This document shows, piece after piece, positions 42,180-51,031 of a DNA stretch of 64,000 nt. Under the pieces are notes generated by a model, which was given only the letters and a program-made list of their open reading frames with translations, ran no database searches and was not told the origin of the DNA. The DNA comes from Bacillota bacterium. GTDB lineage: Bacteria; Bacillota; Sulfobacillia; JABLXB01. Both the position numbers and the translations under genes were made by a program. The stretch lies in assembly GCA_013178305.1 (NCBI GenBank), contig JABLXB010000001.1, positions 552,516 to 616,515 of the forward strand. The letters run 5' to 3'. Within the stretch, counting starts at the first letter, position 1; every line of letters begins with the position of its first letter.

Positions 42180-42593
42180 ATGGGGGCGCACGTGTCCGTT
42201 CCAGCCTACAGGAGGTCTTTGCCGCAGAGATACGCCCTCATGGGGCTCAAGTGTTCGACCTGCAACGCTATTGTTTTCCCGCCGAAGGCCTATTGCCCGC
42301 ACTGCCGCTCCAGCGGTGCGGTTTCCCCCGTCCGCTTGAAGCCCGAGGGGGAGGTCTACTCTTTTGCCGAAATCTCCGCGGCGGGTTCTCCCCCGGAGTT
42401 CGCGCACCTCGCCAGGACGCGAGACTCGTACGTCGTAGCGCTCATCAGGCTCGACGAGGGTCCCAGGATAATGGCCCAGGTCGTGACCTCCGGTAAGCAA
42501 GTGCAGATTGGGTCGCGGGTACACGGCGTTTTCAAGCAGGTCTACACGGAAGAGGGCATCGTCCGCTACGGGCTGAAGTTCCAGGTCGTATAA
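42180..42593 (+). CDS. DUF35 Zn-ribbon/OB-fold protein
   Basis: A 137-residue protein with a rubredoxin-like zinc ribbon (CSTCNAIVFPPKAYCPHC) followed by an OB-fold (GEVYSFAEISAAG, RLDEGPRIMAQVV, GSRVHGVFKQVY). Such proteins bind acyl-CoA and bridge thiolase with HMG-CoA-synthase-like partners. ATG at 42180 follows TTAGGAGGGG. It is the last gene of the module, with a PucR gene converging 20 bases away. Confidence 0.9.
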   Translation: MGAHVSVPAYRRSLPQRYALMGLKCSTCNAIVFPPKAYCPHCRSSGAVSPVRLKPEGEVYSFAEISAAGSPPEFAHLARTRDSYVVALIRLDEGPRIMAQVVTSGKQVQIGSRVHGVFKQVYTEEGIVRYGLKFQVV

Positions 42594-42613
42594 GGCCCCT
42601 GGGCCCTCCCGGC

Positions 42614-44185
42614 CTAGCCCCTGGCGAGTATCAGCGCCGCCCTGAAGTAGAAACCGCCTTTCGGCGAAAGCGGGTCGAGCCCGGTGAGTTCTTCCACCTT
42701 CCTGAGGCGGTATCTGATCGTGTTCGGGTGAACGTGCATCGCAGCCGCCGACTCCTCGATGCCCCCGCTCTCCAGCACGTGCTCCAGAGTGTGAATAAGG
42801 CTCGAGTCGTGGCTCGAATCATACTCCCGCAGCGGCTTCAGGAATCTCTCCATGAGCAGCTTGCCCTCAGCTGAGAGCTTACCCTTCAAGATATACGCCT
42901 CGAGGGCGTAGTCCTCGAAGAAATGGATCCTCCTCCCGGGGGCAAGCCTCGCCCCAAGCTCTACGGCGCGCTTTGCGAGAATGTATGAACTTGACAGCGC
43001 CGACGGCGAGGTCACCGGGAGACCCACACCCATGCTCAGAACCCGCGCTGGTCCTGAGATCTCTTCCAGAGTAATCTCCAGCGACCTGCGGGACGTCCTG
43101 GACAGGAGATCGGACGGGCGCCTGGAGGTAATCAGAGTGATGAGTTCGCTCCCCCTGACGCAGCTCAACGACCTCGGCAGCGTTTCCTGTAGTACGCCAA
43201 GCAGCCGTGTAACCCACATGTGCCGCGGTTCGTCCTGCAACTCGAAGTTTATGACGGATACGTACGTGTGAGCCTGGAGTTCATAGGAGAAGGTCTTCAG
43301 CTTGTACAGGACAGCATCGTCGTTCAGGTGCCCGAACAGGATGCCCTCGAACGTCTCCGTCAGCTCGGGCCCGGCGGCCCTGACCATGCGCTGGTTCTGG
43401 AGGAGGTTGAACGCTATCGCCGCCGCGGTCTGTTTGACCAGCAAGTCGAGAGCCGGCTCGATCCCCGCAGGCGACTCTACCACAAGGCAGGCCATCCGCT
43501 CTCTCAGGACCTGACACGGCCATACCAGGCAGGAACCCGCCCTAAACGGGCTGATCTGCGGGATCGCGGAAGCCAGCGTTCCCTTAAGCGCGTTCTCCAC
43601 GGCCCGGCTCATCTCCGTCGACGAGGCCAGGACATCCCCGCGGGCCGATACCACCCAGCACGGGGCGCGGAGCTCGGCGGCAAGGTCTTCACAGAAGCTC
43701 GAAAGGCTATCGTTGCCCAGGAGCTTCTGCCACAGCCGCTGGGAGAGCTGCGGTCCGGGCCCGCGGGTCTCGGCCTGCAGCGCGGAGGAATCGACCGAAG
43801 ACTCCCTGATGAGGTCGCCTACCACCTTGTAGATTATCTCCCTGAACACGACCTGCGACGGGACGGTCAGTATGGGTAACCCGAGGTGGTCGGCCTGGTT
43901 GACCATCTCCGGGGGCACACTCTCGACAAACCTGCCGACTTTCACGATCACCGCAGCCGCCTGCCTCTCCGCGAGGCGCATGATGAGCCGCACGCGCAGC
44001 GTCTCATCGTCCCGCATCGAGTAGAGCGTAGTCAGGACCAGTTCGTTACCGGACAGGTGCTCGGGCAAGTCGGGCGCTTCCATCACCGTAACGTTGGTAA
44101 TGACCCTATCGAGGGCCGACGCGCCAGCCACCAGCGTGAGGTGTTCCTTGAGGCCGGGTATGTTCATTATGTCGCGGACTCTCAT
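42614..44185 (-). CDS. PucR family transcriptional regulator (2)
   Basis: A 523-residue regulator. The N-terminal PucR domain (MRVRDIMNIPGLKEHLTLVAG, VTVMEAPDLPEHLSGNELVL) and the C-terminal helix-turn-helix (GGIEESAAAMHVHPNTIRYR, then LRKVEELTGLDP) are clear, with a GGDEF-like middle. The ATG at 44185 fits the conserved start; extending the frame to 44413 adds poor sequence. It is convergent with the CoA module and downstream of its own promoter at 44367-44395, so it may control the adjacent module or the racemase/SSS unit. Confidence 0.88.
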   Translation of the reverse strand: MRVRDIMNIPGLKEHLTLVAGASALDRVITNVTVMEAPDLPEHLSGNELVLTTLYSMRDDETLRVRLIMRLAERQAAAVIVKVGRFVESVPPEMVNQADHLGLPILTVPSQVVFREIIYKVVGDLIRESSVDSSALQAETRGPGPQLSQRLWQKLLGNDSLSSFCEDLAAELRAPCWVVSARGDVLASSTEMSRAVENALKGTLASAIPQISPFRAGSCLVWPCQVLRERMACLVVESPAGIEPALDLLVKQTAAAIAFNLLQNQRMVRAAGPELTETFEGILFGHLNDDAVLYKLKTFSYELQAHTYVSVINFELQDEPRHMWVTRLLGVLQETLPRSLSCVRGSELITLITSRRPSDLLSRTSRRSLEITLEEISGPARVLSMGVGLPVTSPSALSSSYILAKRAVELGARLAPGRRIHFFEDYALEAYILKGKLSAEGKLLMERFLKPLREYDSSHDSSLIHTLEHVLESGGIEESAAAMHVHPNTIRYRLRKVEELTGLDPLSPKGGFYFRAALILARG

Positions 44186-44366
44186 AGTCAGGCTCACGGC
44201 CGCCGTGGGTGGGCAGGCCATGCCTCCTCGATCCTGAATTCCCCACGGAGGCCTCAGTCCCTCTTTGTATGCGGCACGCTGACTCGAAGCCCGCGGAGCG
44301 CGCTCTAGCAGTACGCGCAACCCCGGCAGGTTTCCCCGGATAAGAACGGCTTCCTTCAGATTCCGC

Positions 44367-44395
44367 CTTACATGGTAAACCGCAGCCTTTGTCAA
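44367..44395 (-). promoter_or_regulatory. Promoter candidate for PucR gene 2
   Basis: On the minus strand TTGACA (44395-44390) is perfect, followed after 17 bases by TGTAAG (44372-44367), a 4/6 -10 box. It is 180 bases upstream of the PucR ATG. Confidence 0.5.
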
Positions 44396-44401
44396 CATCC
44401 T

Positions 44402-44427
44402 GAGGGCCCCCACGATTGGGGGCCCTC
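44402..44427. terminator. Hairpin between the racemase remnant and PucR gene 2
   Basis: GAGGGCCCCC (44402-44411) pairs with GGGGGCCCTC (44418-44427), a 10-bp stem with a 6-base loop. No U-tract on either strand. It could end the long (-) unit running through the SSS gene. Confidence 0.6.
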
Positions 44428-44490
44428 GATACTTGAGGCCTGCACCTTTACGCGCCCACGCCTCAATCTCGCCTCAACTCGACAGGCTCC

Positions 44491-44652
44491 TCAAACTACC
44501 TGGCCCGCGCCTTGTCTCGCTACACTCGCCGTGGCGTACACAGTCCTCGCGAGTGTCACGATGTCGAATACGGGAAGCCCTGTCACCGCCTTTACGTCCA
44601 CGGCATACGGAGGCAGGTTGGTGCATTCGAGCAGCGACCGGTCGCTGCCCGA
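44491..44652 (-). pseudogene. C-terminal remnant of an Asp/Glu racemase family gene
   Basis: On the minus strand about 54 codons encode SLLECTNLPPYAVDV and TGLPVFDIVTLARTV, the characteristic C-terminus of Asp/Glu racemase-family proteins (the ECTN-x-PPY stretch holds the second catalytic Cys). Upstream of it the frame enters the SSS gene region without any racemase N-terminus. A 5' deletion has left only the tail, directly after the SSS symporter stop. Confidence 0.8.
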
Positions 44653-44663
44653 TGCCATCCCTA

Positions 44664-46091
44664 CTACATCGCCTTCCCGGATCCGGTCGCCACTTCTTTC
44701 GGCTGCGTGACGGCCGATACAATAAGCGTCACAACGGCGGATGCCGCCACGCCGTACAGGATCCCGCTGAACCACGACACCGCCGCACCGACTATCAGCC
44801 CCAGACGGGAACCCCACGCCGTCAGGCGGCTGTTGTGCTCGCCCATCTCGAAGGGCCTTGAGTAGTCCTTCTTCCACAACAGGCCCACGAGCAGTACCGG
44901 CACCACGCTGCCGCCTGCGAGGGTATACGCTTTCGAGAACAGGCCGATGATCGAAGTGGCCTTGACTGCAGCATAGCACGCGAACACGCCGAGGACCACC
45001 GTGAGCCATTTCGCCAGCGACACCAGTTCCTTGTCCGATTTCTTGACGAACGGCCTGATAAGGTCATTGACTACGATGACCGCCGCCGAGTTCAGGTTCG
45101 AGTCCGCGCTGGACATGGCAGCCGCCAGGATGAGAGTGAACACCACGGCCGTCACCCCGAGGGGGACCTGCGTCATCATCATCCAGGGCATGGCGGAATT
45201 CGCTTGAAGTCCGGGGTTGATGGACCTGGCCACCAGGCCCACCATGGCCGTGAGGGACGTCGCGAAAATCACGAGGATACCGCTAATGAGCATGCCGTTC
45301 CTCGCCGTAGCGCTATCCTTCGCCGCGAAGCACCTCTGCCAGTATATCTGAGCCGCGAGTATACCGAAACAACCTGTAATGAACAGCTCCAGGAGCTTTA
45401 CCGCCGGCATCGACATACTCCACAGGTTACCCAGCCCGGCAGCGGTCAGGCGCTGGCCCAGGGTGGACAGGCTCCAGTTCACCGGCGCGAATGCGTAAAA
45501 ATAGAACACCATGCCGAATAGGACGACGATGATCCCCTGCAGCAGGTCGGTCCAGACAACCGAGTAGATACCGCCCAGCATGGTGTAGACGATGAACACC
45601 GCTGAGAACAGGACGATCATCAGGGTGGGGTCGGTCCCGGTGAACACCGCGAATATGTCACCGAGCCCTTTACCCTGGCCGCCCACCCACGCGATCATGA
45701 TGCATGTGGTGAGAACCCCGACGATGGCGCGGGAGATCTTGTCGCGGTGGAGCAGGTCCTCCATCATTTCCGAGAGGGTATGGTACGTAAACCTGCCGGC
45801 CATGCCCGCGAAGACAAGCGCAAATATGACCTTGGAGCCCTGTTCGCCGAAGACGAATGGGAGGTGTGACAGGCCCTTGGTGAAGCCCTGGGCCGCGTGG
45901 CCTATGAAGTTGCCGACCCCCATGATCGTCGCGATATCGGTGAACAGTATCAGTATGAGCGGCAGCGTCCCACCCGCGATGGCATAGGCCGAGAACGACT
46001 CGCTCGCCTTGTCTTGGACCTTGAACGAAATCCAAAGGAAGATCCCGCAGAAAACGATTGTGATTGCCCAGGTCATCCCAGCGAGGGTCAC
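44664..46091 (-). CDS. Sodium:solute symporter (SSS) family protein (2)
   Basis: A 475-residue transporter with 12-13 helices. Seen: GGTLPLILILFTDIATIMG, GGIYSVVWTDLLQGIIVVLF (signature) and AAAMSSADSNLNSAAVIVVND. The SSS family includes PutP proline importers; with the imino-acid dehydrogenase-like genes upstream, proline or a relative is a fair guess. GTG start at 46091 follows AAAGGAGGAA. It is the last intact gene of the sigma-54 unit. Confidence 0.92.
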   Translation of the reverse strand: MTLAGMTWAITIVFCGIFLWISFKVQDKASESFSAYAIAGGTLPLILILFTDIATIMGVGNFIGHAAQGFTKGLSHLPFVFGEQGSKVIFALVFAGMAGRFTYHTLSEMMEDLLHRDKISRAIVGVLTTCIMIAWVGGQGKGLGDIFAVFTGTDPTLMIVLFSAVFIVYTMLGGIYSVVWTDLLQGIIVVLFGMVFYFYAFAPVNWSLSTLGQRLTAAGLGNLWSMSMPAVKLLELFITGCFGILAAQIYWQRCFAAKDSATARNGMLISGILVIFATSLTAMVGLVARSINPGLQANSAMPWMMMTQVPLGVTAVVFTLILAAAMSSADSNLNSAAVIVVNDLIRPFVKKSDKELVSLAKWLTVVLGVFACYAAVKATSIIGLFSKAYTLAGGSVVPVLLVGLLWKKDYSRPFEMGEHNSRLTAWGSRLGLIVGAAVSWFSGILYGVAASAVVTLIVSAVTQPKEVATGSGKAM

Positions 46092-46200
46092 TATGAGTTC
46101 CTCCTTTCAGTAATCATAATCCAACCAGGAAGCAGGTTGCACTACACTGTTGAGCCGGTCCTCATCACCTCCTCCAGCCCAGCCCGGGGCGGCGGGACGG

Positions 46201-47958
46201 TCACGCCACGACCCCTCTCCGCCTGCGCCCGGCAGGCGCGGACATCTCCGACGTAAACTGGTCGAGTCTCGAGGGTGGGATATCGAACACCATGCCTGTA
46301 GGCGGCAGGGGTTCCTCATAGAAAAACGCCGGTAACCTGTCGTCTTCGGCCGTAAATCCTGCGAGGTCGTTAAACTCGTGCTCGTCCCGCAGCACTGACC
46401 TGGCGAGGCCGTCCAGGTACGATGGATCACACTCAATGCCCGGGCCGCACGCGATAATCCTGGCGAGCAGTGACAGGTCGTCGAGGAGCACGGCCCGCGT
46501 GAACCAGCAGAGTCCGAGCGTGTCCAGCAGGGCGGCAAGCTTCTGGAACTTCCTTGCGTACTCGATCTTGCCCTCGGATGAGGTCGCGTCGCCCGGGCCG
46601 CCCAGTCCGTTACCCATGGTGTGATCGGCACCCATTGTACTTGTTGAATACGTGACCCCCACACCCTTGAGAACCCGCGGGTCGTATGCGGCCAGCGACT
46701 GGTCCTTGACGACGGGAACCCGCTTGACCCCCAGCATCTTTCCAGTCACGGCGGTGCCCTGCCCGATCACGCGGCCCCATCCCTGCCCCCGGCCCGCAAG
46801 CCGCACCATCTCGAGCATCGCCGCGCCGTCCCCGAATTCCAGCAGCCCGCCCTCCATTGCCACGGCGATGGCCGCGCCGGTCTCCATGGTGTCGAGGCCG
46901 AGGTCGTCGCACATCCGGTCAAGCTTCGCGACCACGTCGAGGTCCCCTAGGCCGCAGTTGGAACCCAGCATGACGATCGTCTCGTACTCGAGGCCGGACG
47001 TTATGTACTCGCCACGCTCGTCCGGGTAGATGTTGGAGCACTTGATCACACAGCCGGGATAACAGGCGTGCCCCGTCTTGCCACCGCGGGTTTCCGTGTT
47101 GGTGGCCAGTCTTATACCGTCGATCTCGGTGGCCTTTTCGAACGCGCCAGCCGAGAAGTTCCTGGTGGGCATTGCTCCCAGCGAGTTCACAAAGTTGACG
47201 AGCGAGGCCGTGCCCCACTTGCGCAGGGTTACCGAAGTCGTGGGATGGGAATTGAGCGCGGCAACAAATTCCCTGACTGCGGACGTGAACCCCGACCTGT
47301 CGCCCACAGTGGGCGGCTCCGATCGCCCACTTATGACGACCGCCTTTACACCCTTGCTGCCCATCACCGCGCCGAGCCCGCCCCTGCCCGCATGCCTCGA
47401 GGGGAGGCCCTCCATGTTTGTCACGGCCACGCTGGCTGTGGGAAGAAGCAGCTCCCCGGCCGGACCGGTGCATACGATGGAAGCATCCTTACCGTACTCC
47501 GACCTCAGCTTTGCAGCCGTATCGTATGTGCCGAGGCCGGAGAGTCCGGCAGCCTCACGTATCTCACCGCCGTCCGGAGACAGGAACAGGACGTAGGGAC
47601 CCGGCACCGGCGGTATCCCTTCAATCACGACGGCGCCGATCCCCAGCCTGGAAAGAGCCTGACCCGCTGTACCGCCGACGTTCGACTCCTTGATCGTCCC
47701 GGTGAGCGGGCTCTTACCCCCCACCGATAGACGCCCGGCGCAGGGAACGCCACTTTGTCCCAGCAGCCCGGAAGCAAGGATTAGCTTATTCCTGCCGGAC
47801 ATCGGGCCCACGCGTGGGTCCATCTCGTCGAGAAGCATCGCGGCGATGAGCCCGCGCCCACCGAGATCTCTGTACCCGCGCGGGAATTCCTCCACCGTGA
47901 TACGCGGCCCCGAAGACATGTCCGCCCTGACGAGCTTCCTGCTGTCATTCTGGTTCAT
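46201..47958 (-). CDS. aor: Aldehyde ferredoxin oxidoreductase family protein (AOR3)
   Basis: A 585-residue AOR with a divergent N-terminus (DLGGRGLIAAMLLDEMDP). Seen: LTGTIKESNVGGTAG, GLGAVMGSKGVKAVVISG, and cluster ligands spaced C-x3-C-x3-C (ACYPGCVIKC, about residues 296-304) rather than C-x2-C-x3-C, with the distal Cys in LDTLGLCWF. It belongs to a different AOR branch from AOR1 and AOR4 and has no polyferredoxin beside it. It lies 14 bases after the DapA-like gene, in a unit with an imino-acid-type dehydrogenase, so a semialdehyde product such as 2-oxoglutarate semialdehyde is a candidate substrate. Confidence 0.9.
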   Translation of the reverse strand: MNQNDSRKLVRADMSSGPRITVEEFPRGYRDLGGRGLIAAMLLDEMDPRVGPMSGRNKLILASGLLGQSGVPCAGRLSVGGKSPLTGTIKESNVGGTAGQALSRLGIGAVVIEGIPPVPGPYVLFLSPDGGEIREAAGLSGLGTYDTAAKLRSEYGKDASIVCTGPAGELLLPTASVAVTNMEGLPSRHAGRGGLGAVMGSKGVKAVVISGRSEPPTVGDRSGFTSAVREFVAALNSHPTTSVTLRKWGTASLVNFVNSLGAMPTRNFSAGAFEKATEIDGIRLATNTETRGGKTGHACYPGCVIKCSNIYPDERGEYITSGLEYETIVMLGSNCGLGDLDVVAKLDRMCDDLGLDTMETGAAIAVAMEGGLLEFGDGAAMLEMVRLAGRGQGWGRVIGQGTAVTGKMLGVKRVPVVKDQSLAAYDPRVLKGVGVTYSTSTMGADHTMGNGLGGPGDATSSEGKIEYARKFQKLAALLDTLGLCWFTRAVLLDDLSLLARIIACGPGIECDPSYLDGLARSVLRDEHEFNDLAGFTAEDDRLPAFFYEEPLPPTGMVFDIPPSRLDQFTSEMSAPAGRRRRGVVA

Positions 47959-47972
47959 GGGGACCTCCCGCG

Positions 47973-48860
47973 TTATGGCTTCAAACCGTCCACGCCCACC
48001 CGTTCGAGAACCTGTTGCAAGCCACGCTCCTGCTCGGGCGACAGTTCCTCAAGCGGCGGCCGGCACGGGCCGCAGCGGAATCCAAGTACGTTGAGCGCCT
48101 TCTTCACGGGAATCGGGTTGGTGGCGACAAAAAGCCCCTTGAACAGGGGAAGTAATGAGAGGTGCTGGTCCCTGGCAGCGACCACGTCGCCGCAGACGAA
48201 TGCGTCTATCATGCGCCTGATCCGCGGGCCCGTTACGTGAGATGCCACGCTAACAACGCCGTGCCCACCGACAGCGAGGATCGGCAGGGTGAGGCTGTCG
48301 TCGCCCGAGTATATCCTGAACTCCCGCGGTGTGAGTGACCTGATCGCGCTGACCTGGTCGAGTGACCCACTGGCCTCCTTGATGGCAACGATGTCCGGTA
48401 CCTGGGCCAGGCGGGCGACCGTCTCGGGCAGCAAATTGACCCCAGTACGGCCGGGGATATTGTAGAGGATCGCGGGGACTCCGGCCTCATCCACGATCGC
48501 CCGGAAATGCCTGTACATACCCTCCTGCCCGGGCTTGTTGTAATAGGGGCAGACCAGCATGATCGCTCCTGCGCCGCTCTTGACGGCGCGCCTGGAGAGG
48601 CGTATCGAACCCTGGGTGGAGTTTGAGCCGGTCCCGGCGATCACCCGGCCGGTCCCAACCGCCTCAACCACGGCCTCGAGCAGGGCGATCTTCTCATCCT
48701 CCGTCAGGGCCGGCGCCTCGCCGGTCGTGCCGAATATCACGATGCTGTCAGACCCGCTCGCCACCAGGTGACGCGCGAGGGTCTTTGCGGCGTCCAGGTC
48801 CAGCGTCAGGTCATCCTTAAAGGGGGTTACCATCGCTGTTACTACGCGCCCCATATCCAT
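47973..48860 (-). CDS. dapA: DapA family lyase (dihydrodipicolinate synthase type)
   Basis: A 295-residue class I aldolase fold. Schiff-base Lys in VAIKEASGS, catalytic Tyr in AILYNIPGRTG, and TTGEAPALT, CPYYNKPGQEG, NPIPVKKALN match classical 4-hydroxy-tetrahydrodipicolinate synthase. The same family includes the deaminase LhpC of hydroxyproline catabolism. Context here is catabolic (dehydrogenase subunits, AOR, SSS importer), which speaks for a degradative role. Sequence motifs alone favour DapA, so the assignment is open. Confidence 0.85.
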   Translation of the reverse strand: MDMGRVVTAMVTPFKDDLTLDLDAAKTLARHLVASGSDSIVIFGTTGEAPALTEDEKIALLEAVVEAVGTGRVIAGTGSNSTQGSIRLSRRAVKSGAGAIMLVCPYYNKPGQEGMYRHFRAIVDEAGVPAILYNIPGRTGVNLLPETVARLAQVPDIVAIKEASGSLDQVSAIRSLTPREFRIYSGDDSLTLPILAVGGHGVVSVASHVTGPRIRRMIDAFVCGDVVAARDQHLSLLPLFKGLFVATNPIPVKKALNVLGFRCGPCRPPLEELSPEQERGLQQVLERVGVDGLKP

Positions 48861-48925
48861 TCCGAACCACCCCTTTCACGTGTGCCCGCCGCCGCGGGCG
48901 ACTGGTCCGGCGCCTCGCAGCCGTC

Positions 48926-50137
48926 CTACGCGGGCCTGCCACTGCATACCGCGTCAAATCGGGATAACGAGAACGGGCCAAGCGGCATTGATGTCTTCCC
49001 GGTGTCCAGGAGTTCCGCTATGAGCAAACCCGTGACCGGCGATAGCGCGATCCCATCCCCCTCGTGGCCCGCGGCCACGACGAACCCGGGCACGCCGTCG
49101 ACGGGACCGAGTATTGGCATGCCGTCGGGGGTATACGGCCGGAGCCCGGCGAAGGCCCTGATAAAATTGACCTGTCGCAGCCCGGGGACCAAGTTAATTG
49201 CGTGACGGGAGATTGCGACCAGAGCATCGTAGGTGTTGCGCGAGTCGTAGCCCGCGAATTCGCGGCACCCGCCCAGGAGCAGGTTGCCGTTCCGCGTCTG
49301 GCAGAGCGAAAGGCCGATCCCGAGGTCGGGGCCGGCGTCTCGAGAGGCGTTCAAGCCCTCTGCGCCGTCGTACACGGCCTTCCCCAGTTTAGCCACGAGG
49401 TACCGCGCGCACAACACGTCGCCGTGGACCAACCTTGGCATCTTCTCACTTACGAGGAGCTGGCCCCTCCTAGGCTTGATGGGCACCTCGACCCCCGCCA
49501 TCCGGCCGATCTGGGGCGCCCACGCGCCCGCCGCGTTGACCACCCATTGCCCGCGGGCGTTCCCCTTGTTGGTCGCCACCCCGGATACCCTGGGCCCGTC
49601 GAAAAGCAGCCCGGTGACGTCCCAGCCGGACAGGAAGCGCGCTCCGAGCCGCTTTGCCCCCACCATTAGCGCGCGCGTGAGGCAGAGCGGGTTGACCTCG
49701 GCGTCCACGGCGCTCCACGTGGCGCCCACGAGTCGATTCGAGGCCACGGGCAGGCGCCGCCTGACCTCCGATGCCGGAATCAGTCCAACCTCGAGCCCTG
49801 CCTTGCGCTGCCGTTCGACCAGCCCTTTCATCACCTCCAACTGCCGTTCGTCCTCTATCAGCACCATGCCGCCCGCGCGGGAGAACTGTATGTCCGTCTC
49901 CAGCTCACGCGCCAGGTCGTCAAACATGGCCACGCTCTTCATCGCGAGTTGCAGGTGCAGCCCGGGGCTTTTCGACTGCAGGATTGCGGCCTTGTCGCAG
50001 GCCCCCGACGAGCCCGAGCCGGCGTCGCCCCTGTCGAGAACGACGACTCGCTTCCCGCGCCTGGAAAGGTGATACGCGATGGAGCAGCCGATCACGCCGC
50101 CCCCAACTATGACGACCTCAGCCTCCGAAACCGTCAT
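48926..50137 (-). CDS. FAD-dependent amino/imino acid dehydrogenase, DAO-type (beta) subunit
   Basis: A 403-residue D-amino-acid-oxidase-fold flavoprotein. The dinucleotide site is VVIVGGGVIGCSIAYHLSRRG; later marks are AGGMVLIEDERQLEVMKGL, VVNAAGAWAPQIGRMAG and GLRPYTPDGMPILGPVDG. It resembles the catalytic subunits of HcnC, sarcosine/opine oxidases and dye-linked proline dehydrogenase. It is 3 bases after the ferredoxin/BFD gene, so it would oxidise the amine or imino acid inside a multi-subunit complex. Confidence 0.9.
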   Translation of the reverse strand: MTVSEAEVVIVGGGVIGCSIAYHLSRRGKRVVVLDRGDAGSGSSGACDKAAILQSKSPGLHLQLAMKSVAMFDDLARELETDIQFSRAGGMVLIEDERQLEVMKGLVERQRKAGLEVGLIPASEVRRRLPVASNRLVGATWSAVDAEVNPLCLTRALMVGAKRLGARFLSGWDVTGLLFDGPRVSGVATNKGNARGQWVVNAAGAWAPQIGRMAGVEVPIKPRRGQLLVSEKMPRLVHGDVLCARYLVAKLGKAVYDGAEGLNASRDAGPDLGIGLSLCQTRNGNLLLGGCREFAGYDSRNTYDALVAISRHAINLVPGLRQVNFIRAFAGLRPYTPDGMPILGPVDGVPGFVVAAGHEGDGIALSPVTGLLIAELLDTGKTSMPLGPFSLSRFDAVCSGRPA

Positions 50138-50140
50138 CCG

Positions 50141-51031
50141 TCAGATACCCTCGCCTTCTCGACTATCGCCGGTCTCGTTGGCCAGCACGGCGAGCGTCAC
50201 GGGCATCACGGGCGGCCGCACAGTCTCCCTGGCGACCCCGCCCGGCGGGGTGGCGGTTGCCCGCTCTATCTCCTGCATAACGAGCCGCCGGCACGTCCTC
50301 CCCTGGCACAGCCCCATGCCTGCGCGGGTCCACCGCCGCACCCCGCCCAGGGTTGTGGCCCCGTCGGCCAGGGCCTGCCTGATCTCCGCCATCGTGACCT
50401 CCTCACACCGGCAGACAAGCGTGTCATCGCCGTGGCTGAGGCCGTCGCCGTTCCCGGTGGGCCCGCAATCGCGCCCGGCGCCGCCTTCCCGCCCGGCGTA
50501 TTCCCCGCAGCGGCACGGCGCCGGCCTCATCATCGTACGCACCCGGGACGCGTGCTCCGGGGGTACCGCCAGGGTGACCACGCGGGTCCGGTCGTGACTG
50601 CGGGGGCAGGCGACCCTCACGACACTCGCCTCGCAGACCGGCTCCCCCTCCCTGTCGCACGCCACGACCCGATCGCCGGCCTCCGGTTCGGGCAGGTACT
50701 CCCAGGGAAACGACACGAGCGCGCGGTCTTCGCGGGACATGTCGACCACGAATATCGCCTGGCCGGGGCAGGCGGGGATACACATCCCACAGCCAGTGCA
50801 CTTCGTAGGGTCAATGCGGGGAAGGCAGGTTATCGGTTCGCCAACGGTGATGGCGCCGCGCGGGCACACCTTCTCGCAAGGGTTGCACGGGATCTCCTCA
50901 ACGCATTCGATGACCGCCCTGGGTCCCCGGCGCAACCAGTGCTCGGGCGTGAACCCCGGCGAAGCAATAAGCTCGGCCATCGACGGTACTCCGGTGAAGG
51001 CGACGCCATCCCGGGGGTTGCCTGCGTTCAT
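50141..51031 (-). CDS. Dicluster ferredoxin fused to BFD-like [2Fe-2S] domain
   Basis: A 296-residue protein with two parts. Residues about 45-100 hold a dicluster ferredoxin (CNPCEKVCPRG; CTGCGMCIPACPG). After a Gly-rich linker (with further Cys in CRCGEY) the C-terminal half is a BFD-like [2Fe-2S] domain (VCRCEEVTMAEIRQALADGA, CQGRTCRR). Separate small gamma/delta subunits carry these functions in dye-linked proline dehydrogenases, so this looks like a fusion of both. The ATG at 51031 overlaps the previous stop (ATGA). An earlier frame start is low-quality sequence. Confidence 0.87.
   Translation of the reverse strand: MNAGNPRDGVAFTGVPSMAELIASPGFTPEHWLRRGPRAVIECVEEIPCNPCEKVCPRGAITVGEPITCLPRIDPTKCTGCGMCIPACPGQAIFVVDMSREDRALVSFPWEYLPEPEAGDRVVACDREGEPVCEASVVRVACPRSHDRTRVVTLAVPPEHASRVRTMMRPAPCRCGEYAGREGGAGRDCGPTGNGDGLSHGDDTLVCRCEEVTMAEIRQALADGATTLGGVRRWTRAGMGLCQGRTCRRLVMQEIERATATPPGGVARETVRPPVMPVTLAVLANETGDSREGEGI

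Noticed and set aside
46142-46165. A 7-codon frame with GGAGGAGG before its ATG, in the leader of SSS gene 2
   Set aside because: Could be a leader peptide, but it is too short and has no supporting hairpin or biased codons.
47973-48860. DapA as part of lysine biosynthesis
   Set aside because: Motifs allow it, but no other lysine gene is near and all neighbours are catabolic; kept as an open alternative rather than the main reading.
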